A DNA stretch of 35,111 nucleotides from Rusavskia elegans. Its lineage: Eukaryota > Ascomycota > Lecanoromycetes > Teloschistales > Teloschistaceae. The first letter of the stretch is position 1; the number at the start of each line of letters is the position of its first letter. Position numbers and translations under genes: made by a program. Shown piece by piece: positions 1 to 12,290 of the stretch. The notes under the pieces are model-generated. The model did not search any database. It had not been told where the DNA came from and saw only the letters and a program-made list of their open reading frames with translations. Location of the stretch: NCBI GenBank assembly GCA_011316305.1, contig SAUG01000202.1:1-35111 (forward strand), written 5' to 3'.

Positions 1-60
1 AACCCTAACCCTAACCCTAACCCTAACCCTAACCCTAACCCTAACCCTAACCCTAACCCT
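1..60. repeat. Telomere repeat tract, ten copies
   Basis: Ten uninterrupted copies of AACCCT, read as TTAGGG on the minus strand, form the left chromosome end. This is the telomere repeat of most filamentous fungi. The tract passes directly into RIPed sequence at base 61 with no spacer or subtelomeric satellite. The neighbouring helicase reading frame runs into it, so the telomere caps a broken gene. Confidence 0.97.
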
Positions 61-2430
61 TTAGGAAAAGTATATCGGAATAGCTATCTTCCTATAGATT
101 TATAGTAGTTACCGCGATTCTAGTCGACGTATATATAGTTTAAATCTCTTTAATATTATTTTTTTTAGTAAAGGCTTTTATATACTTATCCTTTACTATC
201 GTACTATAGATAGACTATATCGAGAAAACTTTAATACCGAGCGTATATAGTAATATTTCTATATTCTATTAAATAGTCGGCTAGTTATAGAATATTAGGA
301 GTTTATATCGATTAATATTATAGATTTAATAAATAAAACCGGCTAGTATACGGAGCTTCGGGGTATATATATATATATATTTCGCTAAATCTATATAATA
401 GTAATAATTCGGAAATAATAAATATAGTCGGGTATATTATAAGTAGAAACTTATTCTATAGTTATTATACTCGTAGTAAATCTTATTAAAAGCGGAAACG
501 GTAAGTTTAGACTATCTAACCTATAAATAAAGGGTTTCGAGCGCGGGATTTAAAGCTAAATAGTAAAGGCGTCTATAAATCCTATAATTATATCGGCCGG
601 TTTTATTTTCTAACCGGTTATTAAAACTGCTAGTAAAACCGGCGGAAAGCTATATATAAAATACTAGTTAAAGTAAAGTTAGAAAAAGTAAAATAGTATA
701 GGGACTTACCTTCTAATAAATAAAGACCTATTAATTACTATTATTTTATATAAGATCTAACTCGACGGTTAACTATTTACTATTAGATATAGACTCGCTA
801 ATCCTAATATCCTTCCTATTAACTTTAATAATACTATTTCTGTAGTATTATAGACTTAGTAGTATTAGAATAGGAGGAATAATACTATATATAGTATTAA
901 CTTTTATTTAGTTCTAGAAATCTTTTATCCGAGTAAATCGGGCGAAGGCGATTAGATTTAAGAGCTAGTAAAAGCGTTTAACGTAGTCCTAGAACTACTT
1001 ACCTCTCTATTAATATAATTCTATTTCCTTTCGAGCTTCGGAGTATTTATCGACGCTATAATATAATACGTCGTCCGACTTCTAAATAGAATCCTATATA
1101 GCCTATAAAAGGCCGTTTAGATCTTCTACTATATTTAGTATCGGGGTACCTATTAATATTATTACCGAATAAGACTATAATAACTATAAAGCTCGGTTAG
1201 ACCGGGTTATTAGATCTTTAATTTTCTACACTTTATTATAGATAACTCGGCTAAATACCCTAGGAATCTAGCTTCGTCGATATATACTAATATCTTCTAC
1301 TTCCTTTTTACTATCTATTTTATAGTCGTCTTTATTAATAATTTATTTAGCGTTATTAGCGACTTCTTTTTTAGTAAAGATAGTACTTTCTTTTTCGATA
1401 TCCCTTTTAATATCTATTCTATAGTCGTCTTTATCGATATTTTTATTAGCGTCCTAGGTAACTTCTTTATTAGTAAAAATAGTATTTTTATTTTTAATAT
1501 CCTTTTTAATATCTATTTAATAATTATCTATATCGATATTCTTATTAATATTCTAGGTAATTTCTTTATCGGCGTTTTTAGCGATATCTATTTTAGCGTC
1601 CTTAGCTTATTTAGTTTCCTTAGCTTATTTAGTTCGGCGCCGATTTATAGGACCTTCTAGATATATAGATTTTAGATATAAGGTAGTATATATTATAACT
1701 ACTACTATAAGAAGTATTTATAGAGTATCGGGGATATTATTTAGAAATTCTATAAAGGCTAGGTTAGTAGTTTTAAAGATATTAGAACGATTTTTAGATT
1801 TAGCCGACGCTTTATTTCTTTACTAAAATCTAATTTTTAAAATAGAAAAATTAGCTTTCGCCTATTTTTATATAATAAACCTAGATAAAGGAGTAATAAT
1901 TAAATTAGGTTTATATTTATATTTATTATATATTTCCGTAAATACTAAAGCCTTTTTATTTAGATCTATAGTAGGGGCGTAGTAAGGTAATTTCTTATAT
2001 TATAGTATATTCTTATACTATAGTATAGGTAATCTTTAATAGCCGAAAAAAAAATTAGATACCGAATTTAAATCTAAAGTATCCGAATCCGTATTAACCG
2101 GATTATAAGAGAGGGTTATAAAAGCTAACTTATCTATATACGACTCGGTTAGTTTTTAATTTTTAAATCCTATAGGTTAGACGTAGTCCTAGGTTAATAT
2201 TAACGTTAGTTCCTTAGTTTTAGGTAAAGGGGCGGGTTTAGGCTTTATAAAGCCTAGGCCCGCTATTACTATTTTTATATCGGCTAAGGCTATATTAGTA
2301 GAAATAGAGTAATAGGAAGTTTAGCGGCTTACTACTATATTCGATAGTATACTATACTACTAAGCAGAACGCCTAAATAGTTTTTCCTAAACCTATTTTA
2401 TCGGCTAATAGTAGACTCCTAAATATAGAT
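61..2430 (-). pseudogene. RIPed, telomere-truncated SNF2-family helicase-like gene
   Basis: Read on the minus strand through TAA/TAG, the conserved SNF2 ATPase blocks appear in order. Motif I reads LLLADKIGLGKTI (about 2,372-2,418). Motif Ia reads PNLIITPLS (about 1,882-1,912). Motif II reads RVIYNKVQKIKD (about 1,211-1,250), with the acidic pair turned into Asn-Lys as G-to-A change predicts. Motif III reads LIGTPILN (about 1,135-1,158). The second helicase lobe follows: KLLIFYN near 270-290, KYIKAFTKKNN near 165-200, TSTRIAVTTINLQED near 90-135. It then hits the telomere before the final GR..R.GQ block. Motif I is in a different frame from the rest, so one indel or intron lies between it and Ia. 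SNF2 proteins are DNA-dependent ATPases that remodel chromatin or repair DNA. The N-terminus and start were not found. The gene is dead by stops and truncation. Confidence 0.7.
1312..1580 (-). repeat. 99-bp tandem repeat inside the helicase relic
   Basis: Units start at 1,312, 1,411 and 1,510, exactly 99 bp apart, the last one partial. The period is 33 codons. On the minus strand, in the frame of the helicase blocks, it encodes a Lys/Asp/Glu-rich segment, with motifs such as DIKRDIEKEST and KDDYRID. It lies between motifs Ia and II, so it was a repetitive charged insertion in the first helicase lobe. Unit differences are mostly C/T and G/A. Confidence 0.75.
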
Positions 2431-4060
2431 TTTATAATTAATATCTAATATAGAAATTATATCTAATACGGTTTAAGATACTATATAGTTCTAGGATATT
2501 TATTAAAGTAGAAATAATTAGCTAGATAGATATCTAGGGCGTAGGGTAGTTCGGGATCTAATTATAAAGCTTTATAGGACTTTTTATATAAAGGAAGGAT
2601 AGCGCTAATAGTACTAATATACTTTTAAATATTTTTAACCGTTTATTAGGCTTATTAGTCGTTTACTACTATATCGGTCTTTACTATAATATCGGCTAAA
2701 TAAGCTATTTTATAGGTAAATATTTACTCCGCTAATTTTTACTAACCTTTTTAGGTAGCCTTTACTCTAGCTTCCTTTTTTTAAATTATTATAACTATCT
2801 ATTCGACTATTATATTAGGGGGGAACTAGACTAGTATATACTTAAAATTATATAAACTTTTAATTATAGCTATTTATTCAGTATATAATAGAGGTAGACG
2901 GGGATTTTACTAGCTATTATTTAATTTATATATAATATAAACCGAAACTAGTTTATCGATTTTTTTTTTAAATTAGGCTAGTAGTTCTTTTTCTACTACT
3001 TTATAATTAATATTCGGTAATATACGGTTAGTTTCTAGCTCCTCTTTAATCTCGCGTATCTAGTCTAGATTTTCGATCTAATTAAATTTTACGGGCTTAA
3101 AAGAAATTAGCGCTAGAGGTTTTTCTAGCTTAGAGTCGGATATATAAAGATTAGTATCCGGAATAGTATAGTAGTATACTAGTACGGCCTTATTAGTCTA
3201 GGATTTAGAGGTATCTATATAATTTCCCGAATATACCGCCTTTTTAGTCGACTTTTTAAGCTAGTTTTTAACTAGATAATAGATTCGATATTAATCCTCG
3301 GAGGCGTAAGCCTAGTAGAAATACTTTTTATCCTAGTAAACCGGATCGCTTTCGGGAATACGTATTAAGATATTTAGACTTCGGCTACTTATTAGGATAT
3401 TATATAGCGTTTTTATTTAGTATAGAAAAGATCGATAGGTCGTATAAAAAGTATTTTTTTCGACAGGTAATAGCTATATATAGGAAGTAGGATTAAAACT
3501 ATTAATATTAATCTCGTTTTACTAGGAAATATAGCTAAATAATTTACTAACTTTAATTTATATCTTTACTAGCTCCTTTTCTATTTACTCTTTTTAGTAT
3601 CCTTTTTTAACGATAGTAGTAAGTCTGTCTAGTAATACGCTTAAATAGCTATAAAGCTCTTTTAGTTCGCTAGTATTAATAAAGCCGAGATATCTATATA
3701 GTAAAATATCGCTGCCTATAAGATCTAGTCCGTCTTCTTTAAAAAAAATAACCTAAATACTATTAAAGAACTATAGTAGATCTTTAGATAATAGTAGTCC
3801 GGTTAAAACTAGGCTTATATCTATTAATAGATTTAGAGCAGTAGTCTTTCTAGGTCTAATAGGTATTAATAGCCTAGCTTATATAATCTATATTCTTTTC
3901 TTTTCCTTTAGTAGTATTATATAGACCTAGGACTACGTTCTAGTATAAGCTAGATACTTTAAAAAGAGTATTTTAGAAACTGTAGGGTAATTATATTTAG
4001 AGAAAGGAAAAGGACTATATAGTTTTAGGGGTCGGAAATATAGACTATTAGAATAAATTA
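2431..4060. other. RIPed sequence, no gene recognised
   Basis: AT-rich, CpA/TpG-depleted DNA. The part next to 2,430 may hold the N-terminal portion of the helicase gene, but no motif there could be matched to a family. A few CA/TG dinucleotides survive (for example near 2,880 and 3,630). No RNA gene or confident element boundary was seen. Confidence 0.5.
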
Positions 4061-4071
4061 GTATAATTAGA

Positions 4072-4949
4072 GCTAGATATAATTCTAGGATAATAAGTAA
4101 TAAAAGCTAGACGTAATTCTAGGATAATAATTCGCTATAACTAAACTAAAGTAAATTAACCGAAAGCTATAGTAGAATTAGTATTAAATATAGTAATTCG
4201 AGTATTCGGAAGCTATAGAATATAGTTTATATCTAATACTATAGAGTAGATTATAACCCTAGAGCTATATTAAAAAATAGAAAAACGTACTAATAAGATT
4301 ATAATTAAAAAAGAAATAGAAATATATAAACAGGTAGTACTAAATATAATATATAAAAAAAAGAAAAGTAAAATAGAAAATAAAGAGTATTTATATATTA
4401 ATAATAGCCGAGTAATATACTAATAGATACGAGTAATATATAGATATTTAACAGGTTTTATTTCTAAAGCGAAAATAGATAGTAGAATAAAATAAAGGTA
4501 AACTATTTTACTAGAGGAGCGTATTAATATATAATATATAGTAAATATATTAGAACTAGTACTCTTTTATTATTCTAGGATTATATCTAGCCCTTATAGT
4601 ATTAAGGCTTTTATTATTCTAGGATTATATCTAGCTTTTACGGGATTAAAGGAAAAGCTTATCCGGAATAAACTATAGTCTAGATATATCTAATAAAAAG
4701 TATCGGTTTCCGAATCTATAAAGTCCGTAGTTATTAATTAAATAGATAAATAGTAGGACGATATAAAGATACCTTATAGATATATTTATAGGTAACCTAC
4801 TTTAATACTTTTCCTTACCGGCGAAAGTTATTTTTCTTCGATCTAGTTAGATCTTCTTACGTCGGAGTATTTAGTAAACCGCTAGGTCTAAAGGACGTAG
4901 TTCTAGGATTATATTATTAATAGATATAGTTCTAGAGTTATATTATTAA
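4072..4949. repeat. Six copies of a 25-27-bp motif in both orientations
   Basis: The motif GCTAGAYRTAATTCTAGGATAATAA occurs directly at 4,072-4,096 and 4,106-4,130. It occurs inverted at 4,567-4,591 and 4,611-4,635; these two are identical over 25 bases. Two more diverged inverted copies are at 4,894-4,920 and 4,923-4,949. The copies come in pairs. They sit between the two oppositely directed gene relics, in what may have been a shared upstream region. Confidence 0.65.
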
Positions 4950-4979
4950 TATCGGTACTAGTTATTTACCGCGGACTAT

Positions 4980-7900
4980 AATCTAGTAATCTATTATAAC
5001 TAAACTAGATCTAATTTTTACCTCCGTTATAGTTAAAAAGCTCGGGATTATCGGCTAGATTATTATTATTAAAACTCGTTTTTTAGGCTTCTACTATAAC
5101 AGCCAGCTAATCTAGCTCTTAGTAGAAGATATAGAGACGATCGGAGAATATTAGATCTAGTATACTAAGGGTACTATAATTATTAAGTTAATACGGCTTA
5201 AATAGGAAGACCCGCCCTAGAATACTCTATAAGACAGTCTTAAGACTACCGGTTCTAATAATATTACTAAGTTTTTTTTAGCTTCTTCTATTACTATATT
5301 ATATACGTTCTATATTATCGGCCTAATTAACTAGAATCCTAGCTAAATACTATCCGGTCCGAGCTATTTTAAAAAGGCTTCGGATCTTTTAGGCTCTCTT
5401 TATACTATATATTTATTTCGCGGAGATTATTATAGCTAGATTATTATACTTAAACTAAGAGATAATATATAGAATAGTAGAGGTAATATAAGGTATCTTT
5501 TATAAAAAAGTTAAGCTATATTCGGTACTTCCTATATTAATAAGGTATCTATAGAATTTATAGATTAAGACCCGGAAAAATATATATTTCTACTTCTATT
5601 TATAGCGATCTTTATAGTTATCCTACGCGAAAAGGGTCTATAGCCGATCTTTTTATAAACCGGATTTAAAATACTAGCTAAAATAGGAATTATTAGATTT
5701 AAAGGACTAGTAAGTAAAGGTAATATAAAGAAATCTACTTTCTAGAAATCGTTATATAGTAGGGAAAGTTAATAGTTTAAAGCCTAACTATTCCTATTTA
5801 GTTAAGCGCTCTAAATATAGTACTCGAGTCTTTTTCCGGACCTAGGCTATAAAAGTTCTATACTAGCAGTTTTACTCTTTATTAAGCTAAAGTATATAGA
5901 GCTACTACTTTAGAATTTATAGTTTAAGCGCCCTTACGACCTCCTCGGCCTACTATATAGTATTAACTATATTATCTACTATCCGGTTAATTAGCTTATA
6001 AATAATATATTTATTATAGTTAACGAATATAAAGTATATAATAAGTTAAATAGATTTATAGTAATAACGCTAAAGTAAAGTAGTATAGTTAAAAGAAGGT
6101 ACTACCTAAATTTTATCTATCTAGGAATAAAGGCGGGCTTAAAAAAAAACGAAGAACCGGTTTTACTCTATATAGATCCTAGCGATATTATATATACCTT
6201 TAAACTTCTATTAAAGCCTATTTCTAATACCTAATTAGTAAATAATTCGAATATTAAAAGAAAGAATATTCTATTAGAAAATTATATCTAGAAGAAAAAA
6301 GATAATATTATACCGGTCTATTATTACTTAGTATTATAAACTAAGTCTAGTTATATAAATAAAGTCGGCGTCTACTTCCGTATTATTTTCTTCTAAAGTA
6401 GTAACTATATATACCTATTTCGTCTACTACTCTTTTTTTATAAAGGAAGGATATTATACCGGTTCGGTTCCCCCTATAACGAGATATATAGTATTAATAG
6501 CGATATAAAATATATTTCTATTAGCTCTTTATTTTTCTTATAAAGCTAGGGATAGACCGGCTACCGGTATAGGTTATACCGCTAATACTTTAAAGAAAAG
6601 AAGTTAAGTATTTAAAAAGGTCGAAATAAAGGTAATAATATCCCGGATAAAGATAAAGGTATATAGTCGATAGAATTCTATAGAAAGGTTAGAAATATAG
6701 TTCTAAAGCTATATTAGACCCGGTCTAGATAAAAGGTTCTATAATATATCTAATAGGAAATATAATAGCCGAATAGAAACTATATCCGGCTATTAACTTA
6801 AATCTAATACTCGGAAAAGAATAAAATTAATCTAGTATTTATTCTATATTTTATAGTAAATATCCTTTTTATACGCCTATTTAAGGTATTTATTAAAACG
6901 GCCTTTAATATATAAGAAGGCTTAAATCTAGTAATTATAGGAAAAAGGTTAGCTAAAGGGTAGATTTAGATAATCTTCGAAACTATTAGTATATTATTAG
7001 AAGCGTACCGCGGCACGTTATCTATTATAAATAGAGTTATTTATAGCCTAATTATCCTATTTAGCTTATTTAAAAGCGAAGGCCTTAAATTCGCGACTAC
7101 TAAAAGGATAGATATCTTTAAATAATATAATTAAAAGATCTTTAATAGTATTATAGAATTTATAGTAAGCTATAAAATTCTCGCGATAGAAAGAGTTAGA
7201 TATAGTTAGCTCTATAGATATAGAGCCGAGGTTTTAAGTAAAATAGAATAGATAGGTTAATATTTTAAAGCCTGTAGGCCCTTTATATAGATTCTAGAAA
7301 TAATTTTTTTAAGTTTAGAAGCAGTATATATTACGAAGCAGGGTAATACTAGAATAGAGAGCTCTACTATAAGTTTTAATAAAATTATCGAAGCCGAAGT
7401 CGAAATAGAATTTATTAGAAAAAATAATTTCTTTAGATATATTATATTAGTAAGCTAGTATCTACTCTATAATACCTCGGATTTTCTATAGCGAATTATA
7501 TATAATATTAGCCTTTAAATTATAGGCTAATAGGACGAGGAAAAGCCTTTTAAACTCCTATATAGTATTAGCGCGTCTAACTACTTCTATCTATAAAGGG
7601 TCGAGGTAGTTAGCCGGGATAGAGTAGTAGATATCTATAGAAACTAATAATCTAAAGAAATATAGCTCCTAGTAAGTAAATATATTAGTATAGGTAGCTT
7701 CGAAACTTTAAAAATAGCGGGCGGATATATATTTAGAATAAATTAATTAAATAGCGGAAAGAATAATTAAATCTATCTAGACTAATTAAAGATTATAACC
7801 TATATAAATAGTATCCTATTCCGTTTATATTATATTAGAGAAATATATATAGGTATTAAAGTTTCGCCTTTAATCGGTAGAACTAAAGCTAATATATAGT

Positions 7901-8720
7901 TATTTAAATTTATAAATACTATAGCTATAGATTATAAAGCGCGGGTTCTATATAATATATTAATAGAAAGGCAGGTAGAAATACTAGTAAAATAAATAGA
8001 AGTAGACCGCTAGAATTATAGGAATAAAGATAATACTATTAATATTAGTAGTAGTATAAATCTAAAGGTCGTTTTATTCTTCTATTATAAATTATTTAAA
8101 TAAAGCCTTCTCGCTATAGCTAATATTAAAGGAGGGTAGGATAGACTCCCTAGCGAGGAAAGCGCGCTAATTAATATTATAGAAATCCGGGTAAATAGAA
8201 TTATTACGCTATGATATTACTAAATAGTATAAAGGCAGGAGAAATAGAATAGATAAAGCTTTCTAAAAACTAAACGATTTCTAATATATAGCGAGTTCGC
8301 CGAAGTTCCGAGTATTAGGTAAAGGGTCGGGGCAGTAGCTAGCTAGAGTATCTATTAGTAATCTAATAATAGATAGAGATAGGAAAAAGATTTACTATAA
8401 TTATATAAATATCGAAAGGCCGTTATAAGGATTTTATTAGCCTATTTAAATTCTATAAGCCGTAGTTATAGCGGCGGTAATATAAGAAGTACTAACCGTA
8501 GTTATTACGGTAGTAATAACTCTATAGGCCGTAGTTATTACCGCGGTAAAGTATTAAATAGCTATAGTAGAAGTCTAGGTCTATTATTTAAGGGTATATA
8601 AAGAATCTATTTAGTACCTAAATTACTACCGGAAATAGATAGGGCTTAAACGCTACTTATAGGAATAGGATCCTTAATTTATACCGGAAATATAGTTTAT
8701 AACCCTTTATATAAGCGTCC
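4980..8720 (+). pseudogene. Very long RIPed reading frame, unidentified protein
   Basis: One plus-strand frame (codons starting at positions such as 5,101, 6,112, 7,390 and 8,461) keeps a protein-like composition for about 3.7 kb without any frameshift I could detect. It is broken only by TAA and TAG, each explicable as a former CAA, CAG or TGG. TGA is nearly absent, but that is expected because TG is depleted everywhere. The product would have been about 1,240 residues. I do not recognise the family. Local stretches read DPEKYIFLLLF near 5,580 and EPVLLYIDPSDIIYTF near 6,155-6,200. Near the C-terminus there is a Gln-rich segment followed by RSYYG-type repeats (8,458-8,553). The frame stops at the start of the 1,785-bp tandem unit, so the true end may be lost. 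It points away from the helicase relic. Confidence 0.55.
8458..8553 (+). repeat. Tandem repeat encoding Arg-Ser-Tyr-Tyr-Gly units
   Basis: Three imperfect 33-36-bp units begin near 8,460, 8,496 and 8,529. In the frame of the long relic they read SRSYSGG, NRSYYGS and GRSYYRG. The repeat also creates an 8-bp stem with a 4-base loop (GTTATTAC at 8,501-8,508, GTAATAAC at 8,513-8,520) and a 12-bp perfect palindrome (8,538-8,549). Gly/Arg/Ser/Tyr-rich tails of this kind are common in RNA-binding proteins; that role is only an inference here. Confidence 0.6.
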
Positions 8721-10505
8721 TCCCTTATATTAGGCTATATTTATCGAATAGGAAACTCTAATAGGAAGGGTAAAAGTTAATATATTACCGGCGAGGTAAA
8801 GTAAGAAACGTTTATCGTTTAGTAGTTAATATAGAGTATTAACCTAGTAAAGTATATCGTTATTAGGGAAGTAATCTTTAATTCTATAGAATAGGATAAT
8901 AATAGAGGAAAAAGTAGAAATAGATAGTAAAATTAAAGGTTTAGGTTATAGTTCTACTATAGGTAGAATAAACCCCTAGGACTTTCTACGCCGGACTAAT
9001 CTATTACTAGAAAAAGATTCTAATTAAGCTATTAGCTTTAATATATAGCTCTAGGGTTATATTCTAGAGTCGATATAGAATTTAAACGGGGTATAATATA
9101 GTCTTAGAACTATAAAGGTCTATTTAGTACCGTAGTATATACTAATAGATACCTTTAGAGCCTCGGTAGAAAGAATAGGAAGAGCGAGGACGATAGCCGG
9201 AATTACCTAAAATTTTTAGTTTAAAGCCTTCTTTACTTTAAATATTATTTTATAACCTTTAGCTATTTTCTTTTTCTTTTCTTCCGTCTAGTACTTTTTA
9301 GGCCTATTTCGAGGTATTTTAGGTAGTTAGATAGACGTATTACGCTCCGGTAGAAGTATTTAGTACTAGACCTCGAAATTATAAAAGGGGTTAACCGGTA
9401 AGAAGTATTATTAGGCGGTTCTAATAGAAAGAAAGGAAAAATAGATATCTAATTTACGCGATATAAGGATATAAAAAGTCGGCTATTATTATATAATAGG
9501 AAAAGACTATTACTAATATTACTAGAAAATACGTAAGTTAGGTTTTAATTATAAGTACGAAGTAACGAATAAGAAGTAGGAAAACCTATTACCCTAATAT
9601 TCGATATCTAGATTAGGCGGTAAAAGTAGGGAACTAGTACTCTATTAGAAATAATAGGTTCTTTCTAGTATATAGAACGGATTATAGGCTAGTACGCTTT
9701 AATTTTTATTAAGAACTTATTATAGAGCTAGCAGGCTTTTTTACCTATTTAAATAAGAGATAGCCGTCTAGATAGATCGTTAATAGTACTATAGTAGAAA
9801 AGAGGCCTATAGTAGGCTTTATAATAATAAAGAATAGAACTAGATAGTACCTAGAATTTTAGATTATTAACGAACGGCCTACTATTTTATATACTACTAT
9901 TTTTATTATATAGTATTATATTCCCGTTTAATAGTAGTAGGAAATTATTTATAACCTATATTAAAGGTTAGATAGGCTAGTAATAGCTTTACTAAACTTA
10001 AGAAGAAACTAGTAAAGGTAGAATAAAAGGAATAAAAATAGAAATAGGAAATTCGCGTAGAACCTACCGCTTTATAAAAAAGTAAAGGGTAAGACTTTTA
10101 GCTAATTAATTACTACCTTTAAATCTTCTTAATATATATATATATAGATAACTATATAGGTTACTATTAGATTAATTAGATAATTAAATCTTCCCGGCGA
10201 TTAATTAGATAATTTAATCTTCTCTCGCCCTAAATAATAATTATACTAGCGGTAGCGGTAGGAAGCGGCGGGAAATAGGTTTTAGATAAATATTAAAACT
10301 AATAATAACTATATAATTAGATATATTATAAACTATTACGATTATTTTAGTTCTAAAAGCTAGAGGTTTATCGTAAGATAATTCTATAGAACTTTCGTAC
10401 CGGAACGGTATTAATAGAACGATATTAATATACGGTACGACCGACCGATTTTAACCAAGTCCTATAGAATACCCGCCTAACTCTAACCCTCCGTACCGTA
10501 CAATC
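8721..10505. repeat. 1,785-bp tandem unit, copy 1
   Basis: This copy is collinear over its whole length with 10,506-12,290. Differences are mostly C/T and G/A, as expected when RIP hits a duplicated pair. The last 75 bases contain a short segment that kept a CpA (AACCAAGTCCTATAGAATAC) and is identical in both copies. An inverted pair TACGGTACG / CGTACCGTA brackets the last 70 bases. A Gln/Lys-rich frame can be read in the second half, but I recognise no family. It could be a non-LTR or DNA element, or a duplicated subtelomeric segment. Confidence 0.85.
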
Positions 10506-12290
10506 TCCCCTATATCGGGCTATATTTATCAAGTAGGGAATTCTAATAGAAAGGGTAAGAGTTAATATATTACCGGTAAGGCGAAATAAAGGATACTTAT
10601 CGCTCGGTAGTCGGTATAGGATATTAACCTAGTAAAGTATATTATTATTAGGGAAGCGATCTTCGATTCTATAAGGTAGGATAATAATAGAAGAAAAGAT
10701 AGAAATAGATAGCGAAATTAAAGGTTTAGATTATAGTTTTACTATAGGTAGAATAAACCTTTAAAGTTTTCTATATCGGACTAATCTATCGCTAGAAAAA
10801 GGTTCTAATTAAACTATTAACTTCGATATATAATTCTAGAGTTATATCCTAAAGTTAATATAAAATTTAAACAGGGTATAATATTGTTCTAGAACTACGA
10901 AAGTCTATTTAGTACTATAATATATACTAATAGATACTTTCGGGGTCTTAGTAAAAGAAATAGGAAAAGCGAAGGCAGTAGCCGGAACTACCTAAAATTT
11001 TTAGTTTAAGGCTTTTTTTATTTTAAATATTACTTTATAACCTTTAGCCGCTTCCTTCCTTTCTTTCTCTATCTAGTATTTTTTAAGCCTACCTCGAAAT
11101 ATTTTAGATAGTTAGATAGATATATTACGCTCCGGTAGAAGTATTTAGTACTAGACCTCGAAATTATAAAGGAAGTTAATTAATAAAAAATATTATTAGA
11201 TAGTTCCGATAGAAAAAAAGAAGGAATAGATATCTAATTTACGCGACGTAAAAACGTAAAAAGTCGGCTATTATTATATAACGGGAAAGGACCGTTACTA
11301 ATATTACTAGGGAATATATAAATTAGGTTTTAATTATAAATATAAAGTAACGAATAGGAAGTAGAAAAACCTATTATTTTAATATTCGACGTCTAGATTA
11401 GATAGTAAAAGTAGGAAACTAGTATTCTATCGGGAATAATAGGTCCTTCCTAGTATATAAAGCGGATTATAGGCTAGTACGCTTTAACTTTCGTTAGAGA
11501 TTCGTTATAGAACTAGCGGGCTTTTTTACCTATTTAAATAAAAGATAGCTATCTAGATAGATTATTAATAGTACTATAGTAGAAGAAAAGCCTATAGTAG
11601 GCTTTATAATAATAAAAAATAGAACTAGGTAGTACCTAGAGTTTTAGATTATTAATAAACAGCCTGCTACTTTATATACTACCGTTTCTATTATATAGTA
11701 TTACGTTCCTATTTAACGGCAGCGGGGAATTATCTATAACCTATATTAAGAGTTAAATAGGCTAGTAATAGCTTCGCTAAACTTAAAAAAGAGCTAATAA
11801 AGATAGAATAAAAGAAGCGAAGGTAGAAATAAGAAATTCGTATAGAACCTACCGCCTTATAGAAAAGTAAAGGGTAAGACCTTTAGTTAATTAATTACTA
11901 CTTTTAAATCTTCTTAACGTATATATATATAGATAACTATATAGGTTACTATTTAATTAATTAGATAATTAAATCTTCCCGGTAATTAATTAGATAATTA
12001 AATCTTTCCTCGCTCTAAGCGATAATTATATTAGCGGTAGCGGTAGGAAGTAGTAGGAAGTAGGTTTTAGACGAATATTAAAACTAACAGCGACTATATA
12101 GTTAGATATATTATAAACTATTACGATTATTTTAGTTCTAAAAGCTAGAAGTTTATTATAAAATAATTCTATAGAATTTTTATACCGGAACGGTATTAAT
12201 AGGACGATATTAATATACGGTACGACCGACCGATTTTAACCAAGTCCTATAGAATACCCGCTTAACTCTAACCCTCTATACCGTACAATA
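10506..12290. repeat. 1,785-bp tandem unit, copy 2
   Basis: This is the head-to-tail second copy of the preceding unit. It begins TCCCCTATAT, against TCCCTTATAT at 8,721, and ends ACCGTACAATA. Both units contain an internal duplicated motif of the form TTAATTAGATAATTAAATCTTC (in this copy near 11,955-12,005). The copia relic starts directly after it. Confidence 0.85.

Noticed and set aside
361..380. AT dinucleotide run as a microsatellite or origin
   Set aside because: Short TA runs are everywhere in RIPed DNA and this one is not exceptional.
1261..1290. A DEAR tetrapeptide first taken as helicase motif II
   Set aside because: It is in a different frame from motifs Ia and III. The in-frame block at 1,211-1,250 (RVIYNKVQKIKD) fits motif II and explains the acidic losses by G-to-A change.
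61..8720. Absence of TGA stops as evidence for coding
   Set aside because: TG is depleted in all RIPed DNA, so TGA is missing everywhere. Coding calls were based on motifs and frame continuity instead.
10480..10490. CTAACCCT, possible interstitial telomere sequence in the tandem units
   Set aside because: It is a single 8-base match in each copy, without repetition, and is compatible with chance.
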